From assembly GCA_014380545.1 (NCBI GenBank), contig JACMJP010000523.1, positions 1-15,008 on the forward strand: 15,008 bases of DNA. The letters are read 5' to 3'. Made by a program: the position numbers and the translations under genes. Of this stretch, positions 7,258-15,008 are shown piece after piece. This DNA is from Chitinophagales bacterium (GTDB taxonomy: Bacteria > Bacteroidota > Bacteroidia > Chitinophagales > BACL12). The number at the start of each line of letters is the position of its first letter. Within the stretch, counting starts at the first letter, position 1. The notes beneath the pieces were generated by a model, which had not been told where the DNA came from, searched no databases, and saw only the letters and a list, made by a program, of their open reading frames with translations.

Positions 7258-8274
7258 TTATTCCTTTACAAATTTTGTAATATACTCTCCTGCCCCATCA
7301 AATACTTTCAGCAAATAAATTCCGGGTGTTAAATTATTAATTTGTAATTCAAAATTATTTTCTCCTTCAAACATTACATGCATTTCACTCATCATTATCC
7401 TTCCATTCATATCAACAATCATGACTTGTTGTTCCTTTTCGTAGCTTGAAATATAATTTACAAACAGGTTTTCTTTTGCAGGATTAGGATGGATCATTAA
7501 AAGGTCTTCATCAGTATCAACAAATGTTTCACTATCACTCAGACGGCAACCTGTTGTATTAAAAGTTTTAGTCCCTGATTTAAAATTTCCTGTAGGGCAA
7601 ATAGCCGTAACGTTCCATTTATATTGTGTGCAAACAGATAAACCCGTAAGCGTATAACTTGTAGAAGTTGTATTAACGGTTGTCCATATAGTTGAGGTTG
7701 ACAACCTGTATTTTAATTTATAATTTGTAGCACCTTCATCACTCCAGTTGAGTGTTGCAGCAGTAGCTGTAATATCCGTTGAAGTTAAACCCATTGGGTT
7801 TTCACAAATAACTACAGGATCAATCTGAATTCTCAAATAAGTTACAGAATCTTCAACATAGATAGTTCCGAGTAACCAATGCGTAAGTTTTGCAGTAACA
7901 TAAGCCGTTATGTTATATGTACCTGCTCCCGCTGTAGATGGGTTACCACTTATTTTAATACATGATTTTGCGTTGCCCGGGAAAACACATGTTGCAGGGT
8001 TACAAGTGTAGGTAAATCCCGGTGGTAAACCGCTTACACTGTTTAATGTGATATTCTTGTATTTTAATGTGAAGCCTGAATCGGTTGTATCTTTTGGAAC
8101 TACAACTGTAACTGTAGTGCTGTAGCTTGTTACGTTATCTGCGGTTACAGGCAGGTTTGTTATACTATCCGGGCATATCCCTGAAGTACATGAAGCATCA
8201 ACTGTGCATGGTTGAGCGTAACTAATAAGTGTAATCAGAAGACCAAAAATTGTTGTAGATAAAAATCGTTTCAT
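7258..8274 (-). CDS. Secreted fibronectin type III protein with T9SS sorting domain
   Basis: This 338-residue protein starts with a signal peptide (MKRFLSTTIFGLLITLISYA, cut near AQ). Residues of about 22-152 form a beta-rich module with several cysteines. Its GLPPGFTYTCNPATCVFPG segment (82-100) recurs in secreted Bacteroidota proteins. A fibronectin type III domain spans about 158-243, with NPMGLTSTDITATAATLNWS opening it and the Y-K-L-K-Y-R strand typical of the fold. The last 80 residues are a T9SS type A sorting domain. It begins near LLMIHPNPAKENLFVNY, continues with a V-D-M-N-G-R-I turn and ends with L-T-P-G-I-Y-L-L-K-V and a basic tail, as the family does. It is therefore probably exported by T9SS and surface-anchored or released. 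No catalytic motif is seen; adhesion or binding is possible. A terminator separates it from the amylase gene upstream, so it is probably a separate unit. Confidence 0.88.
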   Translation of the reverse strand: MKRFLSTTIFGLLITLISYAQPCTVDASCTSGICPDSITNLPVTADNVTSYSTTVTVVVPKDTTDSGFTLKYKNITLNSVSGLPPGFTYTCNPATCVFPGNAKSCIKISGNPSTAGAGTYNITAYVTAKLTHWLLGTIYVEDSVTYLRIQIDPVVICENPMGLTSTDITATAATLNWSDEGATNYKLKYRLSTSTIWTTVNTTSTSYTLTGLSVCTQYKWNVTAICPTGNFKSGTKTFNTTGCRLSDSETFVDTDEDLLMIHPNPAKENLFVNYISSYEKEQQVMIVDMNGRIMMSEMHVMFEGENNFELQINNLTPGIYLLKVFDGAGEYITKFVKE

Positions 8275-8349
8275 ATTTTAGGTTTTAGAAATGATGAAAT
8301 AAGGATTGGAAGGTAAAATGAATTCTTTATTTGTGCAAGAAAAACCAAA

Positions 8350-8384
8350 TAAAAAAACCAAACAGAATTTTTCATCTGTTTGGT
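8350..8384 (-). terminator. Intrinsic terminator after the amylase gene
   Basis: ACCAAACAGA (8357-8366) and TCTGTTTGGT (8375-8384) form a perfect 10-bp stem with an 8-base loop. The A-run at 8350-8356 becomes the U-tract on the minus strand. It lies 58 bases past the amylase stop codon. Confidence 0.83.
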
Positions 8385-8441
8385 AAAAAATTAATAACTC
8401 CGGTTTGCAAACATTAAAAGCTGCAAACAAAAATTAATAAA

Positions 8442-11249
8442 TTACTGAATAATTAATTTTATTGAAGTATAATTTTCTTTGCTTTTTAAAATGCAGAAAT
8501 AAATTCCTTTTTCAACTTTATTTCCTGCATTATTTATAGCATTCCATGTAATTGTACTTGATCCTGTAAAGGTTTCTATTTTTTCTGTATAAATAATTTC
8601 GCCAACAGCATTTATAATTTCCATTTCAATTGGTTCATTTGTTAATGATTCAAATTGAATATTAAATATTTCTGAAGATGGGTTTGGATAAATTGAAATA
8701 TTTTGAATGATAATTTCAGGATCAAGATATTCAACAATTGTATCAATATCGGGAACAGCTAAACTCACATCGGTATATACTCTGAATGAACCCGGCTCTA
8801 AAGTAAAGGAAGCATGTGTGTCAGAAACATTTATTGAATCACCGGAAAAATAATCATACCATTTACCTGTATGTTGAAAATTTGGATCAATTGTTCCGGA
8901 TGTAACCTGAAAATTTCCAAGCACTGTAACATTCATATCATCATCATTTAAATTAACTGCTTTAACAGAGCCGCCAACATTCATTGTAAAATCATCTGTA
9001 CCGAATGCAGGGTAATTTTTTTTCAAATGATTTAATGCACTGTATGTTTGATATAAATGATACCGATTAGGATTATCGAGATAATCCCAGCGAACAGGCT
9101 TATTACATACACGGCATCCATAATCAATACTATAATCATATCCTACTTCACCAAATTGCCAGATCATTTTTGGACCCGGAATCGCAACATGAAATGCAGC
9201 GGCAGCTTCCATGCGCAATAATGCTGTATTTAATTCTTTTGCATTATGATCAGGATTTGTTGTATTGCCATATGTAAGATTTTTGTACATCAATCTTTCT
9301 TCATCATGACTTTCCATGTAAACAACTGCATGCGGGTCTTCCCATCCCCTGCTTTTATAACTTGCCCAATTAAGGTCACTGCCCGAATAACCCATTGTTG
9401 CCTGGTTATAATTATAACTCATGTTACCCCACAATAAAAAACCCCTGTTTGATAATTCCTTTTCTTCACTGTTCTCTGCAAAATGTTCAAGAATTAATAT
9501 CGCATTGTCTTTTATTAAGCGAATGGAATCTTCAATATCCTGCCATATATTAATGCGGCTTGCATCATACATACCCCATGCGCCAACATCACCTAATGTA
9601 TTATTTTGTGTGTATCCTTTACTCAGATCAAAACGATATCCATCTATATTATATTCCTGAAACCAATACCTGAATGTGAGTGTGCGCATTTTTTTTGTAG
9701 CGTCGCTTTCATGATTAAAATCATATCCGACATTATAATCATGTTTTGGAATTTGATTTAAATAAGGATTTTCTGCTGATGGAGTATTTGCAACAGCATC
9801 CCACCACATTTGCGCAAGCGGGCTCTGACCGAATGCATGATTCATTGCTATATCCATAATAACTGCAATTCCATTTGCATGACAGGTGTCAATAAATTCT
9901 TTGAATTTATTTTTTGTGCCATAATATTTATCTAAGGCAGTAAAAAAACTTGGGTTATATCCCCAGCTTTCATTTCCTTCAAATTCATTTACCGGCATTA
10001 ATTCAATCGCATTTACACCAAGTGTAATTAAATAATTTAATGTGTCAATTAATGTTTGATAATTTCTTGCTTCAGAAAAATCCCGAACTAATAATTCATA
10101 AATAATTAAATCGCCGTTTGCAGGAGGAATAAAATCATCAACCACCCAATTATATTCAGGTTGTGCTGTTTGTAAAACAGAAACATTACCGGTTGTTTTT
10201 CCTACAGGGTAATCCATCAAACCCGGATATGTGGCTTCACTTATATATGCATCATCATCAGGATCAAGTATTTTTTCGCATAAAGGATCAGCAACTTTTA
10301 AATTGCCATCAATTAAATATTGAAATGCATATTCCTGTGCTGCGGTTAATCCTGTAATTGTTTTCCAATATGTTTTTCCATCGGGTGTAATATTCATAAA
10401 AAAATCATCCTGTAATTCCCAATTGCTGAAATCACCAATTGCAAAAACATAATCTTTATAAGGAGCAAATAAAACAAGTGTAACTGTATTATCATCCATA
10501 TAATTAATTCCCTGGTGTACACCAGCAGGAAGATCTGCAACAGTTATGTCAGGCAAAATAAAATATGTTGTTGTGTCTGAAACCGAAGATACATCGTCTG
10601 ATGCTTTTAATACAATTGTATGTGTGCCACTTCCTGTTGCAGTTATAGGAAATGTAATTGTTGAGTCGGGTGTGTATGCTTCCAGAACATCATCAACATA
10701 TAATTCAAGAAGATCAGAATATGTACTTACACCTTCCACATATATTTCACTTCCTTCTTCAACAATATAAAAATCACTTGATGGAAAAAGAATCGCAACG
10801 TTTAATCCTGCTTCATATACACCTGTATAAATATCTGAGCCATCTGCTTCTCTTCCAACAATACTTCCATCTGCATTTCTAAAAACAAAACTCATTTGAT
10901 AAACAATTTCAGTTCCGCTTATTCCATAAAAATCTGTGATATTATATGTGATGGAATATTTATTATCTCCAAGTGCAGTCATTTCCACTTCCGGGTCTGC
11001 TGTACCCCATGTTCCCTGCACATGCTTCCAGTCGCTTAGGGAAATGCTTGCGTCCGTAATTACCCCTGTGTGTGCATATATGGTTCCTGCATAATCTTCC
11101 AGTGCTCCATTTCCCTGTGACGCATCAAAAATAATTGTAACATCATCCGTTACTGTCGGAAAAAAAGGATCAGTAATTACAACCTGAGAGAAAATATTTA
11201 CAGATGTAAACAGGATGAAAAGAAATGTGCTAAATAATTTATTGCCCAT
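8442..11249 (-). CDS. Secreted GH13 alpha-amylase-family enzyme with T9SS sorting domain
   Basis: This 935-residue modular enzyme begins with a signal peptide (MGNKLFSTFLFILFTSVNIFSQ). Two Ig-like/E-set modules follow (about 23-150 and 155-232), the first resembling N-terminal domains of other Bacteroidota amylases. Then comes a CBM48/isoamylase-N-like module (about 242-335, with FAPYKDYVFAIGDFSNWE). The GH13 barrel spans about 375-740. Its motifs are region I DIAMNH (D466, N470, H471), region II GYRFD with nucleophile D541, region III LILEHF with acid/base E588, and region IV ESHDEE with D649. A beta-domain follows, then a T9SS type A domain from about ISIYPNPSSEIFNI (851-864) to the end. 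All three catalytic carboxylates are present, so hydrolysis of alpha-1,4 (possibly alpha-1,6) glucosidic bonds at the surface is expected. Region IV has S instead of the usual N before H-D. The gene is 75 bases downstream of the starch-binding-like gene, with a terminator hairpin between them. Confidence 0.94.
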   Translation of the reverse strand: MGNKLFSTFLFILFTSVNIFSQVVITDPFFPTVTDDVTIIFDASQGNGALEDYAGTIYAHTGVITDASISLSDWKHVQGTWGTADPEVEMTALGDNKYSITYNITDFYGISGTEIVYQMSFVFRNADGSIVGREADGSDIYTGVYEAGLNVAILFPSSDFYIVEEGSEIYVEGVSTYSDLLELYVDDVLEAYTPDSTITFPITATGSGTHTIVLKASDDVSSVSDTTTYFILPDITVADLPAGVHQGINYMDDNTVTLVLFAPYKDYVFAIGDFSNWELQDDFFMNITPDGKTYWKTITGLTAAQEYAFQYLIDGNLKVADPLCEKILDPDDDAYISEATYPGLMDYPVGKTTGNVSVLQTAQPEYNWVVDDFIPPANGDLIIYELLVRDFSEARNYQTLIDTLNYLITLGVNAIELMPVNEFEGNESWGYNPSFFTALDKYYGTKNKFKEFIDTCHANGIAVIMDIAMNHAFGQSPLAQMWWDAVANTPSAENPYLNQIPKHDYNVGYDFNHESDATKKMRTLTFRYWFQEYNIDGYRFDLSKGYTQNNTLGDVGAWGMYDASRINIWQDIEDSIRLIKDNAILILEHFAENSEEKELSNRGFLLWGNMSYNYNQATMGYSGSDLNWASYKSRGWEDPHAVVYMESHDEERLMYKNLTYGNTTNPDHNAKELNTALLRMEAAAAFHVAIPGPKMIWQFGEVGYDYSIDYGCRVCNKPVRWDYLDNPNRYHLYQTYSALNHLKKNYPAFGTDDFTMNVGGSVKAVNLNDDDMNVTVLGNFQVTSGTIDPNFQHTGKWYDYFSGDSINVSDTHASFTLEPGSFRVYTDVSLAVPDIDTIVEYLDPEIIIQNISIYPNPSSEIFNIQFESLTNEPIEMEIINAVGEIIYTEKIETFTGSSTITWNAINNAGNKVEKGIYFCILKSKENYTSIKLIIQ

Positions 11250-11273
11250 AAAATAAGTTTGAAGTATGAAGAT

Positions 11274-11305
11274 AAAAAAACCCGATGATTATTCACCGGG
11301 TTTTT
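11274..11305 (-). terminator. Terminator or attenuator between the binding-protein and amylase genes
   Basis: AAAAACCCG (11276-11284) pairs with CGGGTTTTT (11297-11305) around a 12-base loop. The A7 run at 11274-11280 gives the U-tract on the minus strand. I found no TAnnTTTG promoter between it and the amylase start, so the amylase may be transcribed by read-through at a reduced level. Confidence 0.8.
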
Positions 11306-11324
11306 ATGTAATATTTGAAAATTA

Positions 11325-12083
11325 TTATTGTTTAATGAATGTGCCTGAAGAAACTTTTCCTGCAACTTCAAAACGATAAATATAATTTCCTGCTGCAAGA
11401 TCAGAAGCATCAAAAGTAACTGCATTAAATCCTGATGGCTGAGCATTGTTATTAATAACACTTGCAACCTGGTTACCCATCATATCATATACATTTAATG
11501 ATACATTTTGAGCTGATGTTAAAGTATAAGAAAAAGCTGTAACATTTTGAACAGGGTTAGGTGTAACACTTGCGCTGTTTAAATAAGTAATGTCATTAAT
11601 GCCACTTAATACAGGATCGCTGCCATCACATCTAAAGCAATGATCCCAGCAGAATTGTAAACCTTTATCTTGTCCGGGAATAACTAATGTGCGGTTTACA
11701 TTTCCAGCTCCGTCATCAAGTCCGCAGCCATCAGCGCCAATTGTATTGGTTGCATCTGTTCCTTCGTTTGTGCCCCAATCGTTATTTACGAATTTGTACA
11801 ATTGTTCAGTACCGATTGCTGCAGTTGAATAAGTAACTGTAATACTCCATACATTAGAACCAAGGTCAGTTAGAGCACAAGATGGATCTGCAGGAGACCA
11901 ATCAGCAACGCCTGAAGTAGCATCAACAGTCGTAAAATTTCCACCAATGCGGATACCGTTGGCACCTAATACATTTCCTGCTGCCAGGTAATCAGTAATG
12001 TCTACCTGGTAGGTAATGTTTACCTGCGCAGAAACAACTGCTGCAAGAAATAAAAGGGAAAATACTGAGTAAACTTTTTTCAT
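11325..12083 (-). CDS. Secreted starch-binding-like protein with T9SS sorting domain
   Basis: The frame is open from 12125, but the ATG at 12083 is preferred. It starts a perfect signal peptide (MKKVYSVFSLLFLAAVVSAQ), and a good promoter ends at 12123, inside the longer version. The 252-residue protein has one beta-sandwich module (about 21-137). Its pattern of NGIRIGGNF, ALTDLGSNVWSITVTY, TEQLYKFVNNDWGTNEG and NRTLVIPG resembles CBM20/CBM26-like starch-binding folds seen in Bacteroidota secreted proteins. A Cys cluster (C145, C149, C152) precedes a T9SS type A domain that starts near SASVTPNPVQNVTAFSY (170-186) and ends A-A-G-N-Y-I-Y-R-F-E-V then a K-Q tail. It has no catalytic motif. Lying directly upstream of the amylase and divergent from susC, it probably helps capture alpha-glucan at the surface. 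The fold assignment is by resemblance, not alignment. Confidence 0.83.
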   Translation of the reverse strand: MKKVYSVFSLLFLAAVVSAQVNITYQVDITDYLAAGNVLGANGIRIGGNFTTVDATSGVADWSPADPSCALTDLGSNVWSITVTYSTAAIGTEQLYKFVNNDWGTNEGTDATNTIGADGCGLDDGAGNVNRTLVIPGQDKGLQFCWDHCFRCDGSDPVLSGINDITYLNSASVTPNPVQNVTAFSYTLTSAQNVSLNVYDMMGNQVASVINNNAQPSGFNAVTFDASDLAAGNYIYRFEVAGKVSSGTFIKQ

Positions 12084-12122
12084 AGCTATGAATTTTTGTT
12101 TTTGAAATGAATAATATGAACA

Positions 12123-12155
12123 CAAATCTAATTAATGTTTTTTTAAAAAAACAAA
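12123..12155 (-). promoter_or_regulatory. Bacteroidota-type promoter for the starch-binding-like gene
   Basis: On the minus strand TTTG (12155-12152) and TAGATTTG (12130-12123) are separated by 21 bases, which fits the TTTG/TAnnTTTG consensus. Transcription would start near 12116, about 33 bases before the ATG at 12083. This also argues against the longer upstream start. Confidence 0.6.
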
Positions 12156-12300
12156 AAAAATCATTCGTGCAATAATTAATTTCAGGAAATAACCCTGCGG
12201 GTATATTCAAATTTAAACAATGGTAAGGTTTCATAATTCAAGGTCATTTTCCGGGCTATTTAATTCTCCACAGTTTAATTTTTCCTCGCTTCTTCCCTAT

Positions 12301-12321
12301 AAAGTGTAAAAATCACACTTT
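12301..12321. repeat. Perfect 7-bp inverted repeat, possible operator
   Basis: AAAGTGT (12301-12307) and ACACTTT (12315-12321) flank a 7-base spacer, making a 21-base dyad. No T-run follows, so it does not look like a terminator. It lies between the divergent promoters and could be a regulator-binding site, but no regulator gene is visible in the window. Confidence 0.35.
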
Positions 12322-12440
12322 CCCTAATAAACCTCCCTTCAAATCTGCAATACCTGAAAAAATGAAATTTCAAAAATCAGCGCTTTATTTTCTAAAATGC
12401 TAAAGACACAATTAAAATATGGATATTAAATACGTATTTG

Positions 12441-12448
12441 TAAATTTG
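12441..12448 (+). promoter_or_regulatory. Possible -7 element for susC
   Basis: TAAATTTG matches TAnnTTTG and lies 128 bases upstream of the susC-like ATG. No TTTG is found 18-21 bases upstream of it. In such AT-rich DNA the match could be chance. Confidence 0.3.
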
Positions 12449-12544
12449 TTTAAGAATATTGGTATAAGTAAAAAAAAACATTTAGTATTGCTTGCTTTTT
12501 AATCAACAATTCATCTACTAACATTAAATTTTTTTAACCCTGTT

Positions 12545-12560
12545 CGCCGGCAAGGCGGGC
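12545..12560. repeat. GC-rich partial dyad in the susC leader
   Basis: CGCCGGCAAGGCGGGC is 14/16 G+C inside a strongly AT-rich leader, ending 16 bases before the susC-like ATG. CGCC and GGCG can pair around GGCAA. It resembles short GC-rich repetitive elements found in some Bacteroidota genomes, but no second copy is present in this window. Confidence 0.4.
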
Positions 12561-12576
12561 TTAAAACAAAGATTGC

Positions 12577-15008
12577 ATGAAGATCATGTACAAAATTCAT
12601 CAGCACATTTTGTTGTTTGTTTCTGTTTGCAGTATATCATTTGCAACAGCACAATCAGCAAGTATTTCGGGCAGCGTTAAAGACGTAAATGGAGAACCGC
12701 TCATAGGGGCAACCATCCAATTGCTCGGAAGCAACACAGGGACTGTTGCAGATATTGATGGCAATTATAACTTGTCTGACATTGCTCCCGGAGAATATAC
12801 TATGCTATGCTCCTTTATCGGCTACCTGAAATTGGAAGAAGCTATAACTCTTGCTGCAAATCAAAATCTTACAAAGGACATTGTATTGCAGGATGATGCC
12901 TTATTATTAGAAACAACTGTGGTTGTTGGTTATGGAACTACACAGGTAAAAGACCTTACAGGTTCGGTAACTTCCATTTCAACAAAAGATTTTTCCCAGG
13001 GAAATATTACTACTCCTGAGCAATTAGTAACAGGTAAAATTGCCGGGGTACAAATAACTTCTAATAGTGGTGCTCCGGGTTCCGGCAGCAGAATAAGAAT
13101 AAGGGGCGGTACTTCACTAAATGCAAGTAATGACCCACTCATTGTAATTGACGGAGTGCCAGTTGATAATAATGGTATATCAGGCGCAGCAAATGCATTA
13201 AATCTTGTAAACCCTGATGATATTGAAAATATCACTGTATTAAAAGATGCATCTGCCGCTGCAATTTACGGATCAAGAGCTGCAAATGGAGTGATCATCA
13301 TTACAACAAAAAAAGGAATTGCGGATAATAAATTACATATAAACTTCAGCACAAATAATTCCATTGCCCAAACTACAAATTTTGTTGATGTTCTAACTGC
13401 AGATGAATTGAGGGAAGTCATAAATGCAAATGGAACAGCACTTCAACAGGGGAAACTTGGTGATGCAAATACAAACTGGCAGGAAGAAATTTACAGAACA
13501 GGTATCAGTTCAGATAATGATCTAACTTTTTCCGGAGGTTTAAAAAGCCTGCCATACAGATTGAATCTTGAATTCATGAATGAACAGGGGATTTTAGATC
13601 GTTCGCAACTCGGAAGAATGGGAGCTTCTTTAAACATCTCCCCAACACTAATGAACGGTAATTTGAAAATTGATGGAAATGCAAAATATTATCATACGGA
13701 TAATTTCTTTGCTGACCAGGGTGCTATCGGTACAGCAGTAACGTTTGATCCCACACAACCTGTTAATTCCGAAAGTGAAGCTTACGGTGGATATTTTGAG
13801 TGGATTGATGGCTCAGGCAATTTAGTAAATCTTGCGCCTAAAAATCCGGTAGGGTTATTATATCAAAAAGATGATGAAAGTGATGTAAACCGCTTTCTCG
13901 GAAATTTGAAATTAGATTACAAATTTCATTTTCTTCCTGACTTACATGGAGTTCTTAATCTGGGAACAGATATAACAAGAAGCGAGGGTAATGTTTTTAT
14001 ACCGGAAACTGCAGCATCCTCTTTCGGACAACAGGGAGTAAGAACTCACTATGAGCAGGATAAAGACAATAAATTGCTTGAAGCATATTTCAACTATATA
14101 AAAGAATTAAAATCCATTTCAAGTAAAATAGATCTTACAGCAGGTTATTCTTATCAAAACTGGTTGACTAAAAAACCTGCTTTTGCAAGTTTAAATGCTT
14201 TATTCGATACAATTACGCCGGCAGGGATTGATTTCGAAACGGAAAATACATTATTATCATTTTACGGAAGATTAAATTATAATCTGAAAGAAAAATATTT
14301 ACTAACTGCTACCTTAAGAGAGGATGGTTCTTCAAGATTTAGTCCGGATACCCGATGGGGATTATTTCCTTCTGTTGCGTTAGCATGGCGCATAAGTGAA
14401 GAATCTTTTTTGCAAAACTCAGGGGTGTATTTAAAGCTGCGCCTCGGATATGGTGTAACAGGTCAGCAGGATCTTTCATATGGTGATGTATATAATGACT
14501 ATCCATACATAGCAAATTATGATTCCAGTACATCAACTGCACAATATGAATTTGGCGGAGAATATTATTATTTGCTTCGCCCTGATGGTTATGACCCGAA
14601 TATTAAATGGGAAGAAACATCAAGTTATAATGCAGGATTAGATTTCGGTTTTGCGAATGATCGTATTTCAGGAAGTATAGATATTTATAAAAAAGTAACT
14701 GACGATTTATTGGCAACAATTCCAATTCCTGCAGGAACAAATTTCACGAATCAAATTCTTACGAATGTTGGAAGTATGGAAAATACAGGTGTTGAAGCAA
14801 ACCTGAATATCGTTGTTTATGATACAAAAGATGTAGGGGTTTTATTAGGGATAAATGGAACTGCAAATAAAAATGAGATAACAAATCTTACAAAGGTGCA
14901 GGACACAACATCCGCCGGAATTTTAACTGGCGGCATTGATGGTGGCATTGGAAACAATATCCAGATTCAGTCCGTTGGTTATGCTACTAATACATTCTTC
15001 GCTTACCA
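12577..15008 (+). CDS. SusC/RagA-family TonB-linked outer-membrane transporter (partial, C-terminus missing)
   Basis: The frame runs 810 codons from the ATG at 12577 to the right edge; family members are about 1000 residues, so roughly 200 are missing. A signal peptide (MKIMYKIHQHILLFVSVCSISFATAQ; ATG 12586 is an alternative start) is followed by a carboxypeptidase-D-regulatory-like domain (about 27-105). Next is the SusC motif TVVVGYGTTQVKDLTGSV (114-131) and a plug domain ending in YGSRAANGVIIITTKKG (231-247). The rest is TonB-dependent barrel, including LRPDGYDPNIKWEETSSYNAGLDFGF. SusC proteins import oligosaccharides through the outer membrane, powered by TonB, under a SusD lid. The divergent amylase and starch-binding-like genes point to alpha-glucan (maltooligosaccharide) uptake. 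That substrate is inferred from context. A susD gene is expected just outside the window. Confidence 0.95.
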   Translation, partial: MKIMYKIHQHILLFVSVCSISFATAQSASISGSVKDVNGEPLIGATIQLLGSNTGTVADIDGNYNLSDIAPGEYTMLCSFIGYLKLEEAITLAANQNLTKDIVLQDDALLLETTVVVGYGTTQVKDLTGSVTSISTKDFSQGNITTPEQLVTGKIAGVQITSNSGAPGSGSRIRIRGGTSLNASNDPLIVIDGVPVDNNGISGAANALNLVNPDDIENITVLKDASAAAIYGSRAANGVIIITTKKGIADNKLHINFSTNNSIAQTTNFVDVLTADELREVINANGTALQQGKLGDANTNWQEEIYRTGISSDNDLTFSGGLKSLPYRLNLEFMNEQGILDRSQLGRMGASLNISPTLMNGNLKIDGNAKYYHTDNFFADQGAIGTAVTFDPTQPVNSESEAYGGYFEWIDGSGNLVNLAPKNPVGLLYQKDDESDVNRFLGNLKLDYKFHFLPDLHGVLNLGTDITRSEGNVFIPETAASSFGQQGVRTHYEQDKDNKLLEAYFNYIKELKSISSKIDLTAGYSYQNWLTKKPAFASLNALFDTITPAGIDFETENTLLSFYGRLNYNLKEKYLLTATLREDGSSRFSPDTRWGLFPSVALAWRISEESFLQNSGVYLKLRLGYGVTGQQDLSYGDVYNDYPYIANYDSSTSTAQYEFGGEYYYLLRPDGYDPNIKWEETSSYNAGLDFGFANDRISGSIDIYKKVTDDLLATIPIPAGTNFTNQILTNVGSMENTGVEANLNIVVYDTKDVGVLLGINGTANKNEITNLTKVQDTTSAGILTGGIDGGIGNNIQIQSVGYATNTFFAY

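Larger units (their letters stand above)
12084..12576. other. 493-base divergent intergenic region between the secreted glucan genes and susC
   Basis: I see no gene here. The longest plus-strand frame in the middle, from the ATG at 12220, is only 28 codons and has no supporting signal. The region holds a good promoter for the minus-strand gene near 12123-12155 and a perfect 7-bp dyad at 12301-12321. It also holds a -7-like element at 12441-12448 and a GC-rich dyad at 12545-12560. It is the likely control region for both arms of the glucan locus. Confidence 0.7.

Noticed and set aside
7033..7332. 99-residue plus-strand frame spanning the terminator
   Set aside because: It overlaps the 82-residue gene in another frame, runs through a strong terminator and enters the end of the fibronectin-III gene antisense.
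12084..12125. Longer start for the starch-binding-like protein
   Set aside because: It would bury the signal peptide 14 residues in and begin inside the promoter's -7 element.
12220..12306. 28-codon plus-strand frame in the divergent intergenic region
   Set aside because: It is short, has no promoter or start signal and no recognisable sequence.
12930..13235. 101-residue minus-strand frame inside the susC-like gene
   Set aside because: It is opposite the highly conserved SusC plug motifs and is a shadow frame.

Overview
The window looks like a chromosomal segment of an AT-rich Bacteroidota, probably near the Chitinophagales/Sphingobacteriia. The evidence is a SusC/RagA-type TonB-linked outer-membrane protein, a PorV-family outer-membrane protein of the type IX secretion system (T9SS), three secreted proteins with T9SS type A C-terminal sorting domains, Bacteroidota-type promoter elements (TTTG / TAnnTTTG) and no clear Shine-Dalgarno sites. 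The assignment rests on gene content; no rRNA or tRNA is present to test it.

Left part (1-5925): a secreted beta-propeller (SBBP-type) repeat protein runs off the left edge on the minus strand, followed by a small MscS mechanosensitive channel, also minus. Divergent from it is a PorV-like protein on the plus strand. It converges on a large UvrA-family gene, and the two are separated by a perfect 24-bp inverted repeat that contains the porV stop codon and probably terminates both transcripts.

Middle (5926-7257): an ECF sigma factor with a well-matched Bacteroidota promoter is followed by a terminator-like hairpin. After that comes an 82-residue acidic helical protein with no known function, possibly a membrane-free anti-sigma-like partner, and then a strong bidirectional terminator.

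Right part (7258-15008): three secreted proteins on the minus strand all end in T9SS sorting domains: a fibronectin-III protein, a 935-residue GH13 alpha-amylase-family enzyme, and a 252-residue protein with a starch-binding-like module. A 493-bp intergenic region separates the last of these from a divergent susC-like gene that is cut by the right edge. The likely logic is a starch/alpha-glucan utilisation locus. The small binding protein and amylase would be exported by T9SS and act at the surface, and SusC would import the released oligosaccharides with a SusD partner expected beyond the window.

I see no mobile element, CRISPR array, tRNA or rRNA. The most unusual items are the sigma factor/small protein pair, an EF-hand-like loop in the PorV homologue, the loss of one CxxC pair of zinc module 1 in UvrA, and a GC-rich dyad in the susC leader.
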